Part shown: positions 5,702 to 11,565 of the stretch, piece after piece
Numbering within the stretch: the stretch's first letter is position 1
Layout of the letters: each line of letters starts with the position of its first letter
DNA from: a virus
Length of the DNA: 21,367 nt
Virus record (IMG/VR): IMGVR_UViG_3300025789_000179
Span: 1 to 21,367 of that record
Strand: one strand, 5' to 3'
Program-made: the position numbers and the translations under genes
Notes under the pieces: model-generated
Told to the model about the DNA's origin: nothing
The model's database searches: none
What the model saw: the letters and a program-made list of their open reading frames with translations, nothing else

Positions 5702-5871
5702 AACAAACTCCCAAAGCCCGATTCTACACAAACTTCACGTTACAAGAAAACAACATCAAGAAAAAATAATTTGCAAGAAGTGTTTACAACTTGCTTTAAT
5801 TTGATGTTAGAATTTCATCACGTTCAATTCGAACGGTTTAGCGCAGAGAGTTCTGCATTTAGGAGTGAATC
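5702..5871. promoter_or_regulatory. Divergent early control region
   Basis: An AT-rich noncoding gap between the repressor gene (left) and the early rightward operon. It holds AACATCAA at 5752-5759 and its inverted copy TTGATGTT at 5801-5808, so the element faces both operons. A leftward -10-like TAGAAT lies at 5726-5721 with a weak -35. A second inverted repeat, TGATG/CATCA, covers the rightward -10 region (5802-5820). The rightward leader can form a small GCAGA/TCTGC hairpin (about 5843-5856). Confidence 0.55.
5793..5816 (+). promoter_or_regulatory. Promoter-like motif, copy C (extended -10), rightward operon
   Basis: The plus strand reads GCTTTAAT followed by TTGATGTTAGAATTTC, aligning gap-free with the minus-strand copies at 405-428 and 1292-1315. 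The -10 is TAGAAT (5808-5813) with an upstream TGT. A start near 5820 gives a leader of about 52 bases before the ATG at 5872. Confidence 0.6.
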
Positions 5872-6168
5872 ATGAAGTTGCCAGTTTACATTTTCTTGTC
5901 CACCTACGCTTCAGTAGGCATCGACAACCTCGAAGACGCCAAGCCCGGCGATCTGATCCTTACCAACTTACGCGACTGGAACCCCGACTATCTTTTGGTC
6001 GGCGAGTCTGTCGTTGATGTTGACTTCCGCAAGAAGAGCGACATTGCCGCCGACATGGTGACCAACATCTTGAAGAAGAAGTCTGACCTCGAAAAAGACT
6101 ACGAGGCCAAGATGCGCAAGATTGACGACCAACTGGCAAACATGCTGGCGATCACCTATGAAGCGTAA
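5872..6168 (+). CDS. Hypothetical small protein, first gene of the rightward operon
   Basis: A 98-residue protein with a good ribosome binding site (AGGAG, six bases before the ATG). The N-terminal part is beta-rich (LPVYIFLSTY, GDLILTNL, DYLLVGESVVDVDF). The last 40 residues are a charged coiled-coil helix (LKKKSDLEKDYEAKMRKIDD). No catalytic motif is seen. It follows promoter copy C, so it should be among the earliest products. Its end overlaps the start of the 33-residue membrane peptide by 11 bases in another frame. Function unknown. Confidence 0.8.
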   Translation: MKLPVYIFLSTYASVGIDNLEDAKPGDLILTNLRDWNPDYLLVGESVVDVDFRKKSDIAADMVTNILKKKSDLEKDYEAKMRKIDDQLANMLAITYEA

Positions 6169-6259
6169 CTACACCCCCTACGAACGTGTGATGTTCGTCG
6201 TTTACTTAGCGGCGTTCATCGTTTTATTTCTTGACCTTTTTCTATGGAGAAAATTATGA
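6158..6259 (+). CDS. 33-residue single-pass membrane peptide
   Basis: A short gene wedged between two others. The ATG at 6158 lies inside the end of the upstream gene, and the TGA stop overlaps the SSB-like gene's ATG as ATGA. The product has a polar start (MKRNYTPYERV), one hydrophobic helix of about 18 residues (MFVVYLAAFIVLFLDLF) and a basic end (WRKL). The exact stop/start coupling and the clean membrane-segment design support a real gene. No strong ribosome binding site is seen, so it may rely on re-initiation. Topology follows the positive-inside rule ambiguously. Function unknown. Confidence 0.55.
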   Translation: MKRNYTPYERVMFVVYLAAFIVLFLDLFLWRKL

Positions 6260-6900
6260 GCTTTTTTGTTGAAGACCGCGGTGGTTCTTTTGAGTCCACC
6301 CCTCCCGGCATGCACCTCGCACGGTGCTACCGCATCGTTGACCTTGGCACTCAGAAAACCGAGTACATGGGCCAAGTCAAGTTCCTGCACAAGATCATGC
6401 TGGGTTGGGAAATCCACGGCACAGACGACTCAGGAAAAGAGATCAAGATGCGTGACGGCCGTCCGTTTGCCATCTTTAAGAACTACACGCTGTCATGGAG
6501 CGATAAGGCCAATTTAAGGCTTGATTTGCAGTCGTGGCGGGGTAAGCCCTTCTCTAATGAAGAAATGCGCCGCTTTGACCTTAAAAACGTCCTTGGCGCG
6601 TGGTGCATGTTGAACGTGATCGAACGTGCTGGCCAAGACGGAAAGATGTATGTGAACGTGAGCGGCGTGAGTCCAGTTCCATCCATGATCAAACAAGCTG
6701 GTCTACCCCAAGGCGTGAACCCCAACGAGATTTTTAATCTCGAGGATCCTGACATGGACTTGTTTGCCAAGTTCAGCGAACACCTCAAGAAGAAGATTGA
6801 AGCCTCGCCTGAGTGGCAACGCCTTGGCATCAAGGAAGCGCCCCCAGAAGCCCCGCCTGAGCCAATGACAACTGGCTTTGTCGACGACATTCCGTTCTAA
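6256..6900 (+). CDS. Phage single-stranded-DNA-binding-like protein with SSB-type acidic tail
   Basis: A 214-residue protein. I start it at 6256 (MSFFVEDRGG) because GGAG lies six bases upstream and the ATG forms ATGA with the preceding stop; an in-frame ATG at 6244 lacks such a site. The body is beta-rich (PGMHLARCYRIVDLGT, VKFLHKIMLGWEIHG, RPFAIFKNYTLS), consistent with an OB-like fold. The tail is Pro/Glu-rich and ends in DDIPF, the hallmark tip by which bacterial SSB proteins recruit partners. With the nuclease gene 640 bases downstream it probably forms a replication or recombination set. Known relatives are mostly annotated hypothetical, so the SSB role is inference from the tail and context. 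Confidence 0.7.
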   Translation: MSFFVEDRGGSFESTPPGMHLARCYRIVDLGTQKTEYMGQVKFLHKIMLGWEIHGTDDSGKEIKMRDGRPFAIFKNYTLSWSDKANLRLDLQSWRGKPFSNEEMRRFDLKNVLGAWCMLNVIERAGQDGKMYVNVSGVSPVPSMIKQAGLPQGVNPNEIFNLEDPDMDLFAKFSEHLKKKIEASPEWQRLGIKEAPPEAPPEPMTTGFVDDIPF

Positions 6901-6909
6901 GGAGACATC

Positions 6910-7143
6910 ATGTTTATTTCTAATGCACAAAAAGAAAACATCAAGATGGAAATCATCTCGCTCAAGGCGCGAATCAACGTGCAAGAGAAGGCCATGGAAG
7001 AGGCGGCCACAATCATTCGGTTGTTGAACAACAAAATCGAGTCTTTTGACAAGGGCGAGAAGAAAACGGGCTGGAGCCTTGAGAACCGCAAAGCCCAATC
7101 TGATCGCATTAAAGCCATGTGGGCCAAGAAGAAGGGGGCTTGA
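6910..7143 (+). CDS. Small coiled-coil protein
   Basis: A 77-residue, highly charged protein that is almost entirely helical with heptad-like spacing (MEIISLKARINVQEKAMEEA, IIRLLNNKIESF) and a basic end (AMWAKKKGA). GGAG overlaps the upstream stop region, five bases before the ATG. Too short for enzymatic motifs; likely a dimeric scaffold or a DNA- or protein-binding accessory factor. No family recognised. Confidence 0.75.
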   Translation: MFISNAQKENIKMEIISLKARINVQEKAMEEAATIIRLLNNKIESFDKGEKKTGWSLENRKAQSDRIKAMWAKKKGA

Positions 7144-7144
7144 G

Positions 7145-7534
7145 ATGGGGGTCGCAACAGCAGTGGCCATCTCGGCCGCTACTTCGGCCAGCATTACGGC
7201 ACAGCATGCAGCGGAGGCTGCATCCCGCGCTGAGTGCATAGCCTTTGTGCCTACTTACCAACATGCAGGCGCTACGTTGGAGCAAATCCATTACTACGCC
7301 TATTGCGCACAGAAGCTGTACCCAGAGCCGCATGATTCAGACCGTGACATCATCATCATGCTCAAGGTGGCCTTGATCTTGATTTTCATTGGTGCTGGTG
7401 TAGGCGGCTACTTGGGCCGAGACACCTCTGAAGGCCCAGTTGAATATGCTTTTATGACAGCCGGTTTGGTGCTTTTGGCTGAGTTCATTTTGGCCGTTAT
7501 TGTGGTGGCCTTGGCTTTTATATTTTTAGGATAA
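7145..7534 (+). CDS. Two-helix membrane protein, unknown function
   Basis: A 129-residue protein starting MGVATAVAIS, one base after the upstream stop and behind an AAGGGGG ribosome binding site. The first 30 residues are an Ala/Ser/Thr-rich weakly hydrophobic helix. A soluble middle with two cysteines and the segment ATLEQIHYYAYCAQKLYP follows. Two strong membrane helices end the protein (IIIMLKVALILIFIGAGVGG and a 30-residue stretch up to the C-terminus). Two-helix phage membrane proteins include holins, but there is no endolysin beside it and it lies in a recombination operon, so I do not assign a lysis role. Confidence 0.7.
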   Translation: MGVATAVAISAATSASITAQHAAEAASRAECIAFVPTYQHAGATLEQIHYYAYCAQKLYPEPHDSDRDIIIMLKVALILIFIGAGVGGYLGRDTSEGPVEYAFMTAGLVLLAEFILAVIVVALAFIFLG

Positions 7535-7537
7535 TCA

Positions 7538-8326
7538 ATGACAACAATTATTGCAAGAGCGGGAGAGCAAACGCACTGGTACGACCAAAAGGGCGCCCCT
7601 GCCTACACGGTCAAGGCCAAGGACGGCTCAGACCGGCCTACAACGCTCAGGGACGCACGAAAGATGAATCTGGTGCCCTCGGTCACCACGATCTTAAAAG
7701 TCGCCGCAAAGCCCGCTTTAGAGGCTTGGAAGATGGAGCAGATGCTGTTAGCGGCTATGACCCTTCCACAGCTTCCAAACGAGCCGGAAGTTCACTTTGT
7801 TCAGCGGATCATCCAAGACTCCAAGGAAACCGCCAAACGCGCCGCAGAGCGTGGTACGCGCATCCATGAGTCGATTGAGAAATACTTCTTGGGCGGCCAT
7901 CAGGTTGAGCACGAAGACATGGCGAAGGCTTTTGACGAGAAGGTCACCAAGCACTTCAAACTCAAATCATTGACGCCGTGGATTGTTGAGAGTTCGTTTA
8001 CTGACCCTATGGGGTTCGGCGGTAAGGTTGACCTCTACACAGGGATCGATGCCACCAGCCCCACAGGGATCGTATTGGACGCCAAGACAAAGGACTTTGA
8101 CTACGACGATGACGTGCCCGCATACGATGAGAATCTCATGCAACTGGCCGCCTATCGTTATGGGTTGAAGTTGCCCTTCGCACGTTGCGCAAACGTGTTT
8201 GTGTCAGTCAAACGCCCCGGCTTAATTAAAATTCATGAGTGGGACGAGGCCGACCTCATACGCGGTTGGTCGATGTTCCAGAATTTATTGGCCTATTGGA
8301 AATTAAAAAATAAGTTTGGAGAATGA
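7538..8326 (+). CDS. PD-(D/E)XK nuclease, RecB/Cas4-like exonuclease
   Basis: A 262-residue nuclease. RGTRIHESIEKYF at 105-117 matches the first motif helix. GGKVDLY supplies D165, IVLDAKTK supplies D181 and K183, and ENLMQLAAYRYGL is the QxxxY motif (Q202, Y206) of the RecB/Cas4/AddB-type group. These residues bind metal and cut DNA. No Cas4-type cysteine cluster is present, so an iron-sulphur site is unlikely. Together with the SSB-like protein it suggests a phage recombination or DNA-end-processing function; a separate annealing protein is not visible. It has an AGGA ribosome binding site and a 3-base gap from the membrane-protein gene. Confidence 0.88.
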   Translation: MTTIIARAGEQTHWYDQKGAPAYTVKAKDGSDRPTTLRDARKMNLVPSVTTILKVAAKPALEAWKMEQMLLAAMTLPQLPNEPEVHFVQRIIQDSKETAKRAAERGTRIHESIEKYFLGGHQVEHEDMAKAFDEKVTKHFKLKSLTPWIVESSFTDPMGFGGKVDLYTGIDATSPTGIVLDAKTKDFDYDDDVPAYDENLMQLAAYRYGLKLPFARCANVFVSVKRPGLIKIHEWDEADLIRGWSMFQNLLAYWKLKNKFGE

Positions 8327-8327
8327 A

Positions 8328-8552
8328 ATGTTAAGCGAAGAGAAAATCAAACAGTTGTACTTCAGTACCGATGAGCGCATGCCCGGAGCATTGGTGGCCG
8401 AAGAAGTTGATCTGATTGCGTTTGCGCATGAGATCGAAAAAGAAGTTGCCTTGGACTACGCCCGCAAAGAGCGTAACGCCTGCATTGAGTTTGTGGCTAG
8501 TCTGAACCCAGAGGTTGCCAAGAAGCTTGGTGAGAAGCGGGGCGGGATGTAA
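8328..8552 (+). CDS. Hypothetical small acidic helical protein
   Basis: A 74-residue protein (MLSEEKIKQLYFST). I use the ATG at 8328 because GGAG lies six bases upstream and the ATG follows the nuclease stop by one base. An in-frame TTG at 8316 would overlap the nuclease gene. Predicted to be helical, with EVDLIAFAHEIEKEVALDYA followed by ERNACIEFVASL. This size and composition is common among small phage early proteins. Function unknown. Confidence 0.75.
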   Translation: MLSEEKIKQLYFSTDERMPGALVAEEVDLIAFAHEIEKEVALDYARKERNACIEFVASLNPEVAKKLGEKRGGM

Positions 8553-8582
8553 GAAAAAGACCTCCCCCAACACTGGGGGAGG
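8551..8582 (-). terminator. Rho-independent terminator of the leftward virion operon
   Basis: A perfect 8-bp hairpin (CCTCCCCC 8561-8568 with GGGGGAGG 8575-8582, six-base loop). On the minus strand it is followed by TCTTTTTCTT. On the plus strand there is no T run, so it mainly stops leftward transcription coming from the 312-residue gene that ends at 8681. It also shields the early operon from antisense read-through. Confidence 0.8.
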
Positions 8583-8604
8583 GAAATCACCGGGGAGACA
8601 GCCG

Positions 8605-8688
8605 ATGATCGAATGGATTCTTAAAAGCCTGTTGGTATGGCTAATTGCCTACCTGCTGTTGCCACTTCTTTTCCTAATAATCACATAG
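8605..8688 (+). CDS. 27-residue single-pass membrane peptide
   Basis: MIEWILKSLLVWLIAYLLLP and seven further residues form one hydrophobic helix after a very short polar start. The ribosome binding site is strong (GGGGAG, 8592-8597, seven bases before the ATG). The gene overlaps the convergent 312-residue gene by eight bases, tail to tail. It lies past the 8561-8582 hairpin, which lacks a T run in this direction, so early-operon transcription can reach it. Good start signals and a clean membrane helix argue for a real gene. Small lysis or membrane-perturbing peptide is one option, not proven. Confidence 0.55.
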   Translation: MIEWILKSLLVWLIAYLLLPLLFLIIT

Positions 8689-9619
8689 GAAAATTCATGC
8701 TTTCGGGTGTGTATGCTTTTTTCACAATGCCTGTGGCTTTAGCATACAACTCGTGAGCCTGTTCTGGGTGATCATGAACCCATTGAATAGGCATCCCAAT
8801 GGCTGTTGCCAAAATAGGCAAAGGGATTGAGGCGGCAGCCATTGTTCCCGCAATCAAAGCACCAGTCTTGTCGCCTGCGTTATAGCGGTTGTAAGCATCC
8901 ATGGCTTGCAAACCAGCGCCAGCATAGGGTATTACCTTCCCAGCGGTTCCAAGAGCGCCTGCCACGCGTGTAGCAGTATTTGCCTTTGCACCCAATGCCG
9001 CATCTTTCAATGCTTGTTGGGCAACAGTTTCTTCAGCCGTTGCTGCTGGCACCGCAACACCGCTTGGTGTGGATGACATAGGGCCAGCTTTAACAACTGG
9101 ATTGCCTTTTGCATCAACCAGACCGCGAGATTGCAACTCATGCAGTATTTCTTGACCCTCTTGACCAGCTTGCGATAAACGGCTTGTCTCGGCGTTGAAT
9201 GCCATACGAGCACGTCCAGTTGTACCAGTCTCTGGATCAATAGAACCATTCAGAATACGAGCCGTTTGATCTGGTGTTGGCATCAAAGAAGGTTTGGCAG
9301 CAGAAGCAATCTTGGCCGCTGAACCTTGTGGAACGCCAAACGCCTTTTCAACCATAGGAGTGAATCTGCTGGATGAGATGGTTTTTGCGCTGGGCAAGGT
9401 TGGTGTCATTCCCGCGCCAGATCGACCATACCCCAACAAACCACCAGCCCCTGCGGCTATGGCAATTGTTGGGTCTTGATAGGTGTGCTCATACGGCTCA
9501 GGCTCATCCAACATTGCATAAATGTTTTTCTCAGGTTCGCCTTCTTGTTGAGTAGGCTCTTCAGCCTCCAAATAAGCATTTGCGGCATTTTCAGCTTGTT
9601 TCTCTAGGTCAGCCATCAT
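8681..9619 (-). CDS. Putative internal or ejection virion protein, 312 residues
   Basis: The last gene of the leftward virion block. The N-terminus is acidic and Gln/Glu-rich, followed by a Gly/Ala hydrophobic stretch near residues 50-70 (IAIAAGAGGLLGYG). A long Ala-rich helical middle leads to a C-terminal segment, KVIPYAGAGLQAMDAYNRYN then TGALIAGTMAAASIPLPILATAIG, that could insert in a membrane. Such Ala-rich, amphipathic proteins at the end of podovirus tail operons are often core or ejected proteins. The start ATG overlaps the upstream stop as ATGA. A second ATG follows at once, so the product may begin one residue later. No enzymatic motif. Confidence 0.7.
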   Translation of the reverse strand: MMADLEKQAENAANAYLEAEEPTQQEGEPEKNIYAMLDEPEPYEHTYQDPTIAIAAGAGGLLGYGRSGAGMTPTLPSAKTISSSRFTPMVEKAFGVPQGSAAKIASAAKPSLMPTPDQTARILNGSIDPETGTTGRARMAFNAETSRLSQAGQEGQEILHELQSRGLVDAKGNPVVKAGPMSSTPSGVAVPAATAEETVAQQALKDAALGAKANTATRVAGALGTAGKVIPYAGAGLQAMDAYNRYNAGDKTGALIAGTMAAASIPLPILATAIGMPIQWVHDHPEQAHELYAKATGIVKKAYTPESMNFPM

Positions 9620-11562
9620 TGCGCCTCTTTAAAGCTGTTTAAGTGTTTTTCAGCACGTTTTTGTGCAATCTTGTCGAATTTGGCTTTGGTATTGGCCATG
9701 TCTTCAGACTGCATATAAATGTCATGCAATGGAGTCAAACTATTTTGATCAGTTCGTTTCAATCCATTGGCATACGCCTGATGTAGTTCTTGGGACATTT
9801 GGAACAGGTCTTTGTTTTGCTTCAGAGCAGCTAATGCAGCGCTGCCAGTATTACGCATCACAGGTTCTTGTTGCATGGCCAAAGTCATCTTGTCAGCACC
9901 GGCATTCTCTGGGTTAATGCCTCGGGCCACCATTGAGAAATAACCGCTGGTGGCTATTTTCTGCGCCAGCATGTCCGCATAAGCTTGATCTTTTGGATCA
10001 ATCTTTGCATTCAGCCATGCTTCAACTGGAACATTCAAGTGAGCACCATACGGGCCAATTTGAATACCAATCCCAGCTTGGCCAGCAGCGGCTAGTGGGC
10101 CAGCTTGACGCACAACATTAAAAACTTTTCTAGCTAATTCTGGGCGCTGTTGAATTGCCTGAATTGCTTCATTAGTTGAACTATTAGCCAAATGAAACAA
10201 TGCAGGCCTGTTCAAATACGATAAGGAATCGTATTCATCCTTGCGTGGTTTTTCTACGGCCGCGGCTTTGTCTTTGGCTGCGTTTCTCACAAACTCATAG
10301 TCGCTTGGATTGACCTTGGAAAGATCAGGCATTGGAACAGTTGCCGAAAAGATTGTTGGTTTTTTCGGTTCTTGTGGTGCTTGCGCTGTAGCCTGATCGC
10401 CAAACTTGACAAGACTGTTTGGGTCAAGTCCGTTGTTCCACAGATTGCCCTCTTCTTTGGCTTTCAAGGCGCCTACAGACATATTTTTGTTGTAGCCATT
10501 TGCCGCCAACACTTTGTCAGAAAGTAGATCGCCAAGCTTGGCTTTGGGATCGGCTTGCAACAGTTTTGCGCCATCATCAGCACCAAAGTGCCACATCATG
10601 CGGTGGTTCAATGCTGTAGGATCAATGTTGGCATTTGCCATGGCGCTGTGATGGTCGCCAAGCAACGCATAGTCATACGCTTGGGTGACGTTTGCATCTT
10701 TGCCGTATTGATCAGGCGTGGCACTCATGTTGTACTTGTCATGAATGCCTTCACGCGTCTTTTGCGTCATTTGACCGGGGCCAATGGCACTGGAAGTTTT
10801 GCTAGGCGCTCCAGTGGGGCTTTCAATGTTGTGGTTGGCATCAATCCATGCCTGCGCATTTGTAGCGTTCTGGGCTGGTTGAGTAGCCACGCTGGGTTGG
10901 GGTGCAGCAGGTGTTGGGTTTGCTTCTGTAGCCGGTGTTGGCGGCAGTGTGTTGAATCTTTGAGCATAAGGTGATTGCTCATACAACGCTGCAAGTCGAG
11001 CGTTATAAGTCGGCTGGTCAATAGTATGCGCCGCCAATTGTTTGCTCAGAATGTCGACTGCCTGAGATTGCGCTTGCAAATCTTGGCCTTGTTGTTTTTG
11101 AGCAAAGTCCAAAGCTTTACCAGCCGCTAATACTCGAGGCGTATTAGGTGAAATAGACGCAGCATGCTCATAAACATCCTTTGGAATTGGCTGTCCGGGA
11201 TGTTCTTGTTGCCAACTATCAAGATAGTCAGCGGCTTTTTTGTTCTGGCCCATAACAGCGCTTTGAACACCCAATTGTGCCCGCATTTGAGCAAGCGGAA
11301 TGGCCAAACGACGTTGTTGCTCAATGTTTTCACCTTGAGCTTCCGCAGCACTACCCAAAGAGGCTACAAAACCACCCAATTGAGGTTTGGCAAAACCAGC
11401 AGCAATCTTGAACCAGTTTGGCTGTTGATAACGCGCCTCAAGATCATCGAGGGTCTTTTGAATGGCATCAATATTTTTGCCGTATTCGTCGCCCAAACCT
11501 TCGGGATTTAAGTTGGAAAGGTTGGGGAACCCAGAAGCCATGTTTTGCTGTTCTTGACCCAT
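9616..11562 (-). CDS. Virion protein with lysozyme/SLT-like segment, 648 residues
   Basis: A large helical Gln/Ala-rich protein. Residues 205-235 are a Pro/Ala linker. Residues about 236-375 resemble a soluble-lytic-transglycosylase-like domain: IESPTG with candidate catalytic E247, then SAIGPGQMTQKT (compare the G-x-x-Q-x motif of SLT enzymes), and NHRMMWHFG. In podoviruses such domains sit in ejected internal proteins (as in T7 gp16) and open peptidoglycan during DNA entry. The rest (380-648) is helical with no motif. GGAGAT at the upstream stop is the ribosome binding site, with a 3-base gap from the Cys-rich gene. The domain is divergent, so activity is inferred. Confidence 0.7.
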   Translation of the reverse strand: MGQEQQNMASGFPNLSNLNPEGLGDEYGKNIDAIQKTLDDLEARYQQPNWFKIAAGFAKPQLGGFVASLGSAAEAQGENIEQQRRLAIPLAQMRAQLGVQSAVMGQNKKAADYLDSWQQEHPGQPIPKDVYEHAASISPNTPRVLAAGKALDFAQKQQGQDLQAQSQAVDILSKQLAAHTIDQPTYNARLAALYEQSPYAQRFNTLPPTPATEANPTPAAPQPSVATQPAQNATNAQAWIDANHNIESPTGAPSKTSSAIGPGQMTQKTREGIHDKYNMSATPDQYGKDANVTQAYDYALLGDHHSAMANANIDPTALNHRMMWHFGADDGAKLLQADPKAKLGDLLSDKVLAANGYNKNMSVGALKAKEEGNLWNNGLDPNSLVKFGDQATAQAPQEPKKPTIFSATVPMPDLSKVNPSDYEFVRNAAKDKAAAVEKPRKDEYDSLSYLNRPALFHLANSSTNEAIQAIQQRPELARKVFNVVRQAGPLAAAGQAGIGIQIGPYGAHLNVPVEAWLNAKIDPKDQAYADMLAQKIATSGYFSMVARGINPENAGADKMTLAMQQEPVMRNTGSAALAALKQNKDLFQMSQELHQAYANGLKRTDQNSLTPLHDIYMQSEDMANTKAKFDKIAQKRAEKHLNSFKEAQ

Positions 11563-11565
11563 GTC

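Noticed and set aside
7145-7534. Holin call for the two-helix membrane protein
   Set aside because: Topology is compatible, but there is no endolysin or spanin nearby and the operon is recombination-related, so the function was left open.
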